DNA of 64,000 bases from Halichondria panicea (Eukaryota; Porifera; Demospongiae; Suberitida; Halichondriidae). A program made the position numbers and the translations under genes. This document shows positions 39,001 to 55,562 of the stretch, in pieces (the first letter of the stretch is position 1; each line of letters begins with the position of its first letter). The notes under the pieces are model-generated. The model was not told where the DNA came from. It ran no database searches and saw nothing but the letters and a program-made list of their open reading frames with translations. The stretch lies in NCBI RefSeq assembly GCF_963675165.1, contig NC_087380.1:445803-509802 (forward strand), read 5' to 3'.

Positions 39001-39271
39001 CCTGTACTAACACATACCATGCAGGAGTTCAAGGTTGTTTTCCTATGCATGGTTCTGTTTGCAATGTATTGTACAATCACAGTCAGTGTGTACGTAATTA
39101 TATAGGTGGGTGTATATAAAGCTTAACATGTGCAATGCAATTATATGCTCTTAGCTTGGGTATTAATGTGCCACTCCTCCTCACATGCAGGACAACTACA
39201 AGGATCTGTTTGATGCTACTCTGGTCTACTTGGACTCTTTTGACAACTATGCCAACTTCCAAGATATTTGA
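32678..39271 (+). CDS. CCP/Ig-type receptor tyrosine phosphatase, array unit 5 (5 CCPs)
   Basis: This is an intact model of about 1385 residues. Exons: 32678-32753, 32844-33209 (Ig-like 1), CCPs 33310-33510, 33567-33755, 33812-34012, 34118-34333, 34395-34583, then 34640-35005 (Ig-like 2), 35053-35082, 35137-35266, 35320-35453, 35509-35706, 35801-36000, 36095-36185, 36306-36388, 36599-36635, 37130-37344, 37415-37708, 37797-38040, 38098-38162, 38227-38361, 38421-38549, 38612-38763, 38812-38947, 39191-39271 (TGA). Residues 1-24 are the signal peptide, Ig-like 1 is 26-147, CCPs are 148-479, Ig-like 2 is 480-601, the membrane span is about 627-654 and the intracellular Ig about 700-800. D1 has WPD Asp near 994, Cys near 1026 and Arg near 1032. 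D2 has [10 protein letters not shown] (Cys near 1313). The intron after 38763 appears to start with GC. This copy lies tail-to-tail with the SPEF2-like gene, 206 bases between stop codons, so it is the positional ancestor of the array edge. Confidence 0.9.
36044..36091. repeat. (CA)n microsatellite at a 3' splice site
   Basis: About 22 CA units directly precede the acceptor TCAG of the first D1 exon in unit 5. The same acceptor follows much shorter CA runs in the other units, with about 10 units in unit 4. Confidence 0.85.
36907..37005. mobile_element. MITE-like fragment in a D1 intron of unit 5
   Basis: It begins TATCGTATAGCGGGTGAGGG, matching the left end of the type A/D elements, and has an inner inverted pair GAGGGTATT / AATACCCTC. 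The right terminus is not clear. Confidence 0.45.
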
Positions 39272-39477
39272 ACTATACTATAACTATGGAAGAACTTAGA
39301 ATTTTCGCAAAACCATAATTATATAATAATAATAATTATATAGAGCATTTTATTTTGTAAATGGATTTATAAGACAACTTTACGTTTCCAAATAACAAAT
39401 ATTATTAGCAGACATGAGTAATTGACATGTATAGTGTACAACATGCAGCATGGCATTATAATTATAAACTATAACAG

Positions 39478-39878
39478 TTAATCAGTTTCTGTGAGCATGC
39501 TGACTGGTCTCATGTAGGGATCCAATACCTGCAGGAAAAACACAAGCAGTTTCAACACATGCATAATCCACTATAAAAGACACCAAATTAATTTCCTATA
39601 CACAATCCAATGGGCCTAAAGCTAGCAGTACTGTACTCACAGGGAGATGGTAGGGGCTGATGGATGTGAGGTAGTCCCACACTCCCTCTCTGGCCAGTAG
39701 CTCTGCCAGGGCCACCTCATTGGGTTGGTCAGGGCTGACACTCACAAACAAGTTGAATAGATCACTCTGTATCAACAGTAGTCAGTGTGTAGTGTACAGT
39801 GTACAGCTAGTGTAAAACATACTAGGCACTTACAGTGGTGATTGGTGGTGCCTCCGGATAGCTGGCATGAGTCAGAGC

Positions 39879-39916
<38 letters not shown>

Positions 39917-42900
39917 AGGTTGTAATGACAACTTTTGTATGAATACACAATGGATACATTCCTAGAATAGCTTGAGAAAACTACTTTCTTGCTGTAACAT
40001 GCATTGCATCTCCTTCACCTTGTACAGATCCTCCAGTGATAAGGTGGCCTCCTCGCTAGAGGCCAGGTTAACTCCAGTCACTACACTGAGAGCCTTGAGT
40101 AGCCCTTGTCCGCCAGGGGAGGGGTCAGAGGACATGTAGAGGAGTAGAGAGGTCACCTCCAGACTATTCGTGGAGGGATCACTCAGTATTTCAAAGAATA
40201 CCTGTTTTGTGTGTGCATGTATGAAGAAACAGTTAAATGATGAAAATGCTACTCTATTGACATGGTGTGGTCCCACTGTGTACACTGTAGCTATAATTAT
40301 ATGGTGGTTGACTTATGTGTTTTCTCTAATACCGTTTCACTTTGCATTTCATTATAACCTGACCTGTTTCAGTCTGCTATCTCTTTCATCTCCTGATTCA
40401 TCGAGCCATGTACTAGTGCGGCCATATTCCTCGCGACTGATACGCCCACTCATTGTTGTCACCATGGAGACGAGCTGTTCGGCAGTGGGTATGGTCCAAG
40501 GCTGTGCTAGTGTGAGTAGCAGTCGTCTCCAGTCAACCATATCCCCCTCCACACCATACACACCCTCACACAAGCTCTCAAACTATAGTGGAGGGGGTGG
40601 GGTGAACACGTAAAGTTAGTACATTATGCCAAAATTTGTACATATAGGAAAGTGATGTCATTACCAGTACCAGTATAGGTTTTTAATTTTTGCAAAGTAA
40701 TCAACATTCACAAAACATTCTAGTAATACGATATCATTACCGGGAGCAGATTGCATAATTTTATTCTGATGTACATGTACCTGTTGCCTTGACAGTGTGG
40801 ACCACAGGTCTGGTAGGTTGCTCCTCTCAGCCAGACCCACTAGAGTGTCCACCAGTGTAGAGGCTAGTAGGTAGCCATCAGGAGATACACTAGCTAGCTG
40901 TGAGTGGAGGGCTAGCAGCTGTGAGGCTGTGAAGGTGTGAGGGTGTGTGGGCTCCGTGGGCGGTGGAGGGGAGGGTGGGGGTGTGGGGTAGCTCAGTACA
41001 CAACTCTGTGGAGTGTGTGATGTGTGGAGGGGGTGTGTGTGTGTGTGGAGGGGGCGTATGAATTTAAATACATGGCACATAATTATTAGAATGAGTAGCG
41101 TAACAGAACACTATACATAGCTAGCTACCTCCTTGATGTTGATGGAAGGTCCTGGTAGGACAATTTCTTTGAGTAGCTTCTCCTCATTCTCAATGGCCTG
41201 TCTCAATATCTCAGTCAGACTGGTTACACTGAAGGGGGGGGGTGAACACATTGCTGTAGGTTAAGGTACTGTAATGATCTCACCAAGCCACCTCTTGTTG
41301 GAACACCTCCACTAGCCATTCCTCCATCTCACCACTCAACACACATGCTGTCTCCTGCACGTTAGACACATCATATTAGACCCACTTATAGCCCACGCTG
41401 AAAATGGGACAATTTTTGCCAGAAATAATCACTGGGGACGTTTGCAACATAAGTTATGGCCTCTCAAGTTAGCTACAAAAACATGGCTGAGTGCAGATTG
41501 ACTGAGTATCATTGTAAAGCAAGTATCATTGTAAAGCAGGCAAATGAATGTTTGTTTGTTTTGATAATGAACATGAAACTACTCAAGATAGTGTGCTTGT
41601 GTGTGTTGACCCTGTACCAGATGGTTTTAGCATCAATTTTCAGTTTGTCTAGTTAACACTCTTTACCCATTCAATATTCTACCCTTCAATATTATAAGCT
41701 TACAAACCTTAATGCCTTTGATCTGCTCCAAGCACTTTAGCTTGATCAACTCCAGCCTCAGCTTCACACGACACTCTGTGTATACAGGCAATAGTAGATA
41801 CAACCCTCCACACACACACACAGCACAGCTATAACTCACCCTCTTGTTCCAGTGCTGCTTTGTGCTCCCTGTGCATGGGTACTGCTCTCAGTCTCTCAGC
41901 CACAACACTGGGACTCAGAGTAACGGCTGTATATAAGAGGAGTACAATGACATCACTAGCTAGTCACACTGACAGTGTATACCTTGGGGCTCTGGTGGCG
42001 GGTCAGGAGCTTTAGCCGCCTTGCCTTTCTTACCAGGAGCTGGACTCTACATAATTATAGAGAACAAGTATCTTGTATCTAAGCACACCATTGGAAAGAT
42101 AATTCTGAGAGCTATTGAATGCATTAATTAGTTTTAGATGGAAATTTGGAAAAAATTTACTGATAAATAAAACTGATGGGATTTCGACTTGCAATGTAAC
42201 GGGTACTGTACACACCTTTCCCTTGTTTCTCTTTCCCTTGGCACTCTTGTTATCCCTTGGTTCTGGAGGAGGTGGTTCCACTGGAGGGGCAGTCACTGGA
42301 GGTTTGCTGAGCTCAGCTATAACTGATTCCAATACCCGCATATCACGAGACATCTACAGAGGAATGAATATATCGTATAGCAGGTTATTTCATGATGGCA
42401 ATTTTGTGATTTTTCGTGTTGTAGAGCATCATACGGAAAAAAATTATTCTACCGCAATAAGTTCAGAGCTGTACGAATACTTAGAATACGAAATACACAT
42501 TTTTATACTACACTTACTGTTGTGAAGACGAAGGCTGTGGCACTGTTGTATGCATGGACCACTAGCTGTTGGTCTAGTTCCAGTCCGCTGATGTCCTCCA
42601 CTGGAGGGGGAGGAGTCGATGCTGCAGCTATGCCCCCTTTCTTCTTAGGAACTTTATCCTCTGTTGGCTCTGGTAGGAGTTGCCGTGGTAACAACGGAAC
42701 TCTGAGAGAGAATAATAATTAACCTAATTATTAAGAATTAACTGACATACTTTTGTTTTATGGTATCTCTCTTTGGAGACAGGACAGTGGTGGTGGAGGG
42801 TTCTTCCTCTGTTGTGCTGCTGCGTGTCTCCTTCATGTTGTTAGTGGAGGTGGTGTTGCTGGGTGGGGGGTCCTGTGGCTCCGTGGGGGGTAGCTGTGGG

Positions 42901-45900
42901 GGGTATCACGTGATATACACTAGGTGGGGGGGCTGTGTATTACCTCAATGAGTGAGAGTCTACCAGGATCAGGGAGCTTGGCAGGAACCTTGTCTGCAGC
43001 GGAGGGAATAATTAGTATGAATTTTTACAGCCTGTAACGTATTTGTGATATAAAAAGATAGTTATATAGAGGGTTATAACAAATGTATGTGATAGAGTAC
43101 CTTCCATGCCAGTGTAGTAGTCCTTGAGCAGTAGGGAGGTACTGTAGAACCTGTCCACCTCAGCCTGTGTGGGAGTCAAGCACACAGCAGGGTTATATGT
43201 GGACAGTGTACACTGTATTAACTGTAGCTACCTGTAGCAGTGAGATGTGGTGGTTAGTAATGATCCCAATATGGTCCTCCAGCCATTGGTCAGTGAGAAT
43301 ACGCTGCCTCTCCCCACTGGCACTATCACGACGATGATCAGATATATCCAATAGCTTCTCACACAAGTCCTGCATGCAAACAGCAGTATTCATCAGTAAT
43401 AGCAGACAGTATGATACTTACATCCACTCTCTTGTGAAGCTCTGCCTTCATGACCACTTCTCTACGGAGATGGAGAGGGAGGTCATTGTAGGAGCACTGC
43501 CACTGATTCACAAACTCTTGCTTAGTGTCAGGTCGACACAAGTACACCCGAAACTCAGTCCTATGATGTACATGTACATATAGGTAAATATAATAGAAAC
43601 ATGGAGTGAATAGATCCAACGTTGTGCATGTGGTAAAGATGGCATAAATTATATACGTATAACAAATTACTACATATTTTAGTTGTGAAATTGGACAATC
43701 CTCACTCAATTTAGGGGGAGTGAAATTAAGTAACCTCACAAAACTCGGATATAACTTGCTTCGGAACTAAACGCAAATCATTAGACAATGCCCCACCTCT
43801 TATCATAGAAGTAATGACAGACCGCCTCCCTCTCCGTCCTTAGCTCTTGAAACACTTCCTTGAGTGTGCGTAGATACACCTCCTCCAGCCCTGGCCACAA
43901 TTGAGCCAATCCGGTGGCTAGCTCTGGGTTGAGGGGACGATCACAATAGCTCCAGCCAGGGTCACCAGGCTCTATCAAAGACTGGGATTGTTTCGCATTT
44001 ATCTGGAGAACCAACAATGGGTAGTTAAAACAATCTCATGATTATATTATACAAGGTTCTGTAACCATGTTATCATAATTATTATGTTAGGCTATAAAAA
44101 ACAACAAATTTTTTGAATACGTACACACCATTGATGGTAGGCTACTACTGACCTGCATTAGTGGACTGTGGCAGCTTGAAGAGGTGGGCAATGTTAGACC
44201 TACAGGCGACATAATACTGGCTGAGGACGGTCTCCGGCTCTTCCTCAAGGGAGATGATTTGATGGGGGAGATTGCCCTCTTAGGAGGACTATTGCTCAGA
44301 AGGGTGGACGTGGAGCCACTCATCAAGCCTACGAGAGGGGGGGGGGTGGATTGTGTACTAACTATTGACATCTCTACTCACCACTGGCTTCTGAGGAAAG
44401 GCCAAGTTCCTTCACTGCTCTGGAGTGTTTTGCCTGCATAGGGGAGGGAAGGGATAATCAATCAATCAATCAAAGCAGTACACACAACCAACCTTATTGA
44501 TGCCCCCCTGAACTTTATCCCTCACTGCCTCATACACAGAGTCTGCAGTCAGTGGAAGTATACATACACTAACGTACAGACTACACACACAAACATCACT
44601 ATATATACCTATGTCCTTGTTTGCGTTGATGGTGACAATGCCTCCAAACTTGAGAATCCATCTCCTGAGCTGAGGCCATTCAGTGTCGAAGGTGAGCAGA
44701 CGATGATGAACCTGCTCCAGTCTATTACCACTCAGCTGCTCGCCTGGGGCTATGGGAGACATAGTTTGAATGTAGAGTCGGCTCTGTAACTAGAGTTCTG
44801 ATGGTTCAAATTCAACGATTTTATGATTTTCTGAAAGCTTAGAAAGAGCTCTTTCAGATGGTATGCTCAAATCTCATATTTGAAACGGGCCATAATTTCC
44901 CTTTCAAGAAAAAGATGGGGTTTATTTGTAAAAACAGGCCGAAAAATATATTTTCGATTTTAACAAATCATTTGAAAGACCTCTCTCTAAGCATTCAGAA
45001 AAGCATAAAAGGAACAATAATTATTGGGACAACAAACTAAAGTTATGGCTGTTCAAATATGAACGCTAGTATAAATACATATCTCACTTGTTTGACTGGC
45101 CCTCTGCAGAACCTTGTCAGTGGATATTTGGAGCTGTAGTATGAGGTCAGATACAGGGCCTGGATCACGAGAGAGGTCAGCATCTTGGGGGAGGAGTTTA
45201 AACTCTCTAGATACACTGAACGATAGAGTTTTCACACCCAAAATAGTGGCGATGAGTATCTGAGGGAGGAGGGATATAATGGGTGTATTGAATAGCTCTC
45301 ACTCACTATCATCTGGTTCATGGTGAGAGGGAAGTTGTCTAGGATAAAGGCACTACCATCTGGGAGACCCCTCATCTCAGTAGTGAGGATGTTGACAATG
45401 GTCTCATCATCCAGAGCCTCTCCATTGACTACAGCAGAGTGGGCCTTGTGCCCCAACTGACCCAGTCCTGACAACTGTATGGAGGGAGGGAATACACGCA
45501 CAGCCTTCAATACTGTACTACTAGGCACAGCCTTTATGAGAACTACGAATGCATCATGAAATTAGACACTCTGAACACAAATTATGCGGCTCCCAAAGAT
45601 AGCTATAGCTAATTAAACGACAAATATAGCTAATTAAACGGCAAAACTGTTACAGTACTAAATTGTTCAATGTTGATGTATCATAGCTACTGTATTAAGA
45701 GCATACTAACCTTGGAGACAAGGTCCTCCGATAGGTTTATCTCTGAACCCAGTCTAGGGCAGCTCTCTTCAGAGAGTGGAGCATCCATCGGTGGTGTGAC
45801 AGCCTCCACAGAGGTAGCTGGTGGTGGCGGTGTGGGATCCTCTGTATCCACAGACCCAGTGCTCAACTGACTCTCCAGTACACGCTTCTCTGAGAGGTAG

Positions 45901-48900
45901 GTACCCACGGCTTTAGTCACCAGGTCCTCAGGGTTCAGTACATGCAGCATGGGCAAGTCTGAAGGAAATGAACAAAAAAGTTATAAAATCACTGTAAAAA
46001 CGAAAGGCAGAAATACTTCTAATTCTGTGTAACTATAGAGTACATACAGAGCCCGCAAAGTCTGTACATGTACACTGTAGCTAGTGGTTGGCTTATATTT
46101 TCTCTAATATATGTACAGCTGTATTAAAGGTTTGCATTGCAAGTGGAGGTTGTGTATTCTAATACTCACCCTGTTCCAGCCTCCTGAGTATGGTGGACTT
46201 GCCAGCGAAGGGTCGTCCCATGATGGAGGCACGTAGTAAGAACTTTGGGTATGAGGGTGGAGAGGGTGGTGGTTTGGGAGGGTCCACCATGTCTAATAGA
46301 CGGTAGACAATGTGACAGAGGATGGAGTTGGGGGGACGAGGGAACAGGGCCGGAGCAGTGAAGTCCTCGGGAGGGGACCACGCATGGACAGCACTCTGTA
46401 CAGTGATGGTACAGTATGGATGTACATACATTTCAGCTACAGCTAGAGTACAAAGGTTAATGGTAGAGTTACATGTACAGGCATTCTACTGTGAAACAAA
46501 GACTTGTTGTACAGTACAGTACAGTACACACACCTTGTATTCGTTGAGGTCAGCTTCATCCAGGAGCTGATCATTGTTTCTCTTGAAATTAGAACTTGCA
46601 CTGCTGGCCATTGATTGGGCCAAGGGGTCAACGGGGTCAGAGGTGACACTGGGGTCATCATACGCTGACTTGCCTGCCACGAACAATGTCTTCCAATCCA
46701 CCACCAGTTTAGCAGGAACCAGTCTGGAGAGAGAGAGAGAGAGAGAGAGTTAGTTCCCAAACTGAAAGGGGATTTAGATTTAATTTAGCGTGAATATTTC
46801 GGCCACTTCTGATTCTAAAAACTTTGGCGCAGAGTAAAAAGAAAACAGTAAAACCACAACCTGTGATAATTATAATCATAATTATAATAGATAAACTAAA
46901 AGGTTTGAATATTTGCAAGTTTAGGCTGCGATTTTGCTGTTTTTTTAGCACTGCAATCCACTGTAGAGGGAGCTACAGGTACCTACCCTCTAGTGAGCTA
47001 CAGGTACCCACCCTCTAGTGAGCTACAGGTACCCACCCTCTAGTGAGCTACAGGTACCTACCCTCTAGTGAGCTACAGGTACCTACCCTCTAGTGAGCTA
47101 CAGGTACCTACCCTCTAGTGAGCTCTCTGTACTCTGCCACTTTAGAGGATAGATCCACCATTAAGAGTAGCATGTCCTGACACATCTTATAGTTCCTGTG
47201 ATAGTGTAGCTCTGCCTTGTTGGTCCTCAGCTGTTTGTACACACTCTGATGGTGCTTCAGCTTGTCAGCCCTCTCCTGCTCATCACAGGCAGCCAGCTCC
47301 TACACACATCAGACACACGTCCATTATTACATTGGTACTAACAGTATATTTCATAAGGGGTTGAATACGTGCACAGTGGCTAGAGTACATGTAATGGACT
47401 GTATTTGCAAACAAGAGTGGCTTTATAAATTTAAACTTAAAAAGGAGTATCCAACATAATATTACATGCAGTAAGAAGATTAGAGCCACTCACTTTCTCT
47501 CTATCCAGAGCTTGGTTGAACTCTGCCAGCCTCTCCTCCTCGTACTGCTGCTGTTGGTGGATACGGTTGTTACGAATCGTGTCCTTCTCTTTACGAATGG
47601 CCATGAGTTGAGTAGCTACCCGGCGCTCCTGCTGACACTGACGCATGAGTCTCTCCACCAGGAGCTTCTCACGACGAGCATTCTGGAGGGAGGAGACACA
47701 ATTACAAATAAATGAGATACCACTGAGTGTGTTTAGTACAGAATTATAGAATTATAAGTCAATTATTAGTCAAAAAATTCATCAAAATTAAGTCACATAG
47801 TGCATATCCAACACACACACTGACCTCTTGTTCTTGTAGAGCTTCCATCTGCTCCACTAGTACCTTCCTGCGACGCTTCTCCCTCTCCTATAGATGCAGG
47901 AATGTTGAGTGGCATACTCAAGTGTTGTGTATGGACGTACCTTTCTAGCTAGTTCATTATCCTGCACTCTCTGCCTGATCTGAGCCACATAGTCACTGGA
48001 GGGACCCTTCGTCTGTGAGGGAATAACAGTCAGCTAGTATAAGATAAAAATAACACGCTCTACCTTTGTCATAGCGGTCCCCTCTCCTATACTTCCAGTT
48101 GAGTATGGTCTTGTCTCCATGGGTTCACTGCGTAGGCTCAGTCCAGCCTCAAACCTATCTATACCGTCCCTAGTAGCCAGTGCTTCAGCTGCTTGTACCC
48201 TCACTGAGCGACCTGGTACCGAGCCAGTAGTCTTACTGCGTGTGGGGGATGGTTTGGAACCAGCTACTGAGTCAGTGGTATTGCAGCTGTGTGCGGGGGA
48301 CGCTTTGGAGGGGAAGAGTGGCTTCAGACGAGCATACATATGGGACTGACTCTCTCGAACCTCCCTCGACCTCTCCAGTGATTTTTGACACACCTCCCTA
48401 CGTTCCTGCTGAATTCTAAACAAGAGGAAGATATAATTAGTAGGTATAACAGTAGCCATTGCAACTATCTCACTTTGACTCTTCTTTCTTTTGTTCAGTC
48501 AGCAACTTTTCTTCGAATATTTTCTGCCGTTCTTGGAACTTTTGAATAAGCCCTTCAAAGTTGAGGTCCACTTGTCGTGGTGTCTGCTGCTTTAGTTTCT
48601 TCTGGAATATTCCGGTCTCTATTCTCTCTAGTTTGAGTTTCCCTGGAGGCCTCATTGACTGCAGTGACTGGACCTTGTTGTCCTGTGGGTAATGGTTAGT
48701 ACTGCACACACACTGATATAGTGATGATACCTTGATTCTGTTGAGTGCTACAAAGAGCTGGTACAATAGTCTAGTAGCTACACCAGGTCTCTCAGTCATG
48801 AGGTCTCGTGCCTGTGTGTGTGTGAGGGTGTGTGTGTGTGTGAAGGGGGTTAGATAAGGGGTAGTGATGGGGGGGGGGGGGACACCATGGTCCAAGGTTG

Positions 48901-49861
48901 AAAAATGACAAATTCTAGCACCAACAAACTTTTAGATTGAAACAGTATAAGTTATGGCAGCTGAAAAATGTTCAACTACCCCCCCCCTTTGTTTAATCTC
49001 AGAATAGTGTGATGGTTCAGGGACTCTTTCAGCTGCCATAACTTGAGTATCGTGGATACAATTTAAACGATTTTATGATTTTCTGAAAGCTTAGAAAAAT
49101 ATCTTTCAAATGGTGTCATCAAAGTTCATATTTGAGAGATAAAATTATTTGCCAATTTGGCCACACCATGAATGGTCCATGGTCCATGGTCCATGGTCCA
49201 TGGTCCATGGTCCAAGGCCGAAAAATGACAAATTCTGGCCCAACGAACTTTTGGATTGAAACACATCATTTGAAAGGTCTTTTTCTAAGCTTTCAGAAAA
49301 TCATAAAAAATTTGGACATTGGATCAACGATACTAAAGTTATGGCAGCTGAAAGATGATCAACTACCCTCTCCTCTCGTTTAATCAAAGAATAGGTTAGG
49401 TAGTGCATTCCTTACCATGTTGATGTTAAATGGAATCTCCAACAATTTGAAGGTTGGCTCTAATCGCGTGAAGTTGTTGAGCTTTGCCTCAGAGCTCCTA
49501 CAATTATATGAACAAGGAGAAAAAATCAAACACAACGAACACAACGATGATTTGTAATGTACTGTACCTTGCTTTTGAGAAGTGAGCAAAGTCTGCTTGC
49601 AGCCCATGCTTGTGCAGTACCTCTCCAAACAAGTAACCATTGGAAAATACACCAGAGAAGCTGGACTTAGCTGTGAGGAGAAAATCATGCAGCAGTGAAG
49701 TGCTGGTGAGACCACGCCCCCTTTCTCGGTGGAGGTGATAGAGTAGCTAGTGAGACATGCTAGCTACACCACACTGATAACATGAGCTAGAGTAAGCACT
49801 TACTGAGCTTGGGCTCCACGCATATGTCATCATTCAGCCATTTACACAGTATATCAGTCAT
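39478..49861 (-). CDS. SPEF2: SPEF2/KPL2-like sperm flagellar protein 2
   Basis: A 38-exon minus-strand model codes for about 1725 residues, close to the known family length of about 1800. Exons from the start: 49861-49804, 49670-49568, 49497-49416, 48811-48731, 48682-48474, 48415-48064, 48012-47941, 47887-47825, 47682-47494, 47299-47112, 46723-46534, 46395-46170, 45958-45711, 45531-45307, 45259-45088, 44749-44609, 44542-44493, 44433-44382, 44328-44153, 44002-43797, 43560-43422, 43369-43232, 43164-43101, 42993-42944, 42893-42751, 42701-42518, 42353-42216, 42046-41983, 41926-41840, 41775-41708, 41354-41284, 41228-41129, 41005-40781, 40582-40364, 40201-40019, 39878-39834, 39766-39641, 39528-39478 (TAA). 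The start MTDILCKWLN and the calponin-homology-like N-terminus (NGYLFGEVLHK) match SPEF2. Charged coiled coil follows, then a Walker-A-like GRPFAGKST near residue 589 opening the adenylate-kinase-like part. Known members act in axoneme and flagellum assembly and intraflagellar transport. Exon ends in the low-complexity linkers are less certain. Confidence 0.88.
40660..40745. repeat. Dispersed repeat fragment in a SPEF2-like intron
   Basis: Segments TCATTACCAGTACCAGT and ACATTCTAGTAATACG are shared with 62205-62290, where they occur in the same order. This suggests one small element family. Confidence 0.5.
42370..42495. mobile_element. Truncated MITE-like element (type A) in a SPEF2-like intron
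   Basis: The left end ATATCGTATAGCAGGTTATTT and the internal GTAGAGCATCATACG match the elements at 12477 and 32197. The right end is missing or degraded. Confidence 0.55.
44812..45058. repeat. Dispersed repeat, 'gaaagcttagaaag' family
   Basis: This intronic stretch has GATTTTCTGAAAGCTTAGAA near its left end and AAAGTTATGGC near its right end. Related blocks occur at about 48951-49380, 53410-53670 and 59755-59975. Several parts are inverted copies of each other, including GAAAGGTCT/AGCTTTCAG segments. It is non-coding and its borders are approximate. Confidence 0.5.
46971..47120 (-). repeat. Six 25-bp tandem repeats carrying a 5' splice site
   Basis: The unit AGCTACAGGTACCTACCCTC plus TAGTG is repeated six times, two copies having CCC in place of CCT. 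On the minus strand each unit contains AGAGG followed by GTAGGT or GTGGGT, i.e. the exon end and donor of the SPEF2-like exon at 47299-47112. The first copy met by the spliceosome keeps the reading frame. Confidence 0.9.
48951..49380. repeat. Dispersed repeat family block with a CCATGGT minisatellite
   Basis: This SPEF2-like intron contains several inverted and direct copies of the 'gaaagcttagaaa ... aagttatggcagctgaa' repeat. At 49175-49213 there are about six tandem copies of GGTCCAT. No exon is visible. Confidence 0.55.
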
Positions 49862-50065
49862 CTTATCTTTCTTTCCAGGGTGAGGTCAAAGGTTAAAAGG
49901 CGAATCTAACATTGTTGTCAAGACAACCCCGCGGCTTTCTTCGAATCCGAAAGAAGCTGGTTGTTGCCGCCCTCGAACTTTGCAATAAGAGGGCGGCGTA
50001 CCAGATTACCCACGTGGATTGTTTGTAGCTGGGTGGGCGTGGCCTCCTCTACCATACTGCTGAAG
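49862..50065. promoter_or_regulatory. Bidirectional promoter between SPEF2-like and REXO1-like genes
   Basis: Only 204 bases separate the two divergent start codons. The region is richer in G+C than the flanks and contains GTTGTCAAGACAAC at 49914-49927, a near-perfect X-box palindrome, 53 bases before the SPEF2-like ATG. It also has AGGTCAAAGGTTA at 49883-49895, a DR1-type arrangement. I infer a shared promoter. Confidence 0.65.
49914..49927. promoter_or_regulatory. X-box (RFX-type site)
   Basis: The half-sites GTTGTC and GACAAC are exact reverse complements around a two-base spacer, and they fit the consensus GTHNYY-AT-RRNAAC except that the spacer is AA. RFX factors activate cilium genes through such sites, and SPEF2 is a cilium gene, so position and target agree. 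Confidence 0.6.
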
Positions 50066-55351
<5,286 letters not shown>

Positions 55352-55562
55352 CTGTGTTTATTATTTATTGTTTTGTCTGTTAATTTTATTGTTATGCATT
55401 GTTGGGTGGTGAGGAAAATTCCTATTTTTTGTGAATAATTATTATCATGGAATGTTATGAATCTCATTATATTTCAGCTTATTGGGGTGAAATATTTGAA
55501 TTATTGATTGTCTGTTAATTTGTTTATCATCAAGGGTTGATCTGCACTAGCTAGCTGGAGAG

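Noticed and set aside
1..39271. Array as an assembly artefact of uncollapsed haplotypes
   Set aside because: Units differ in CCP number, insertions, stops and the presence of Ig-like exons, and are joined by consistent spacer junctions. I favour true tandem genes, though long reads would be decisive.
42115..42525. 136-residue plus-strand frame
   Set aside because: It covers the antisense of two SPEF2-like exons and a MITE; there is no independent support.
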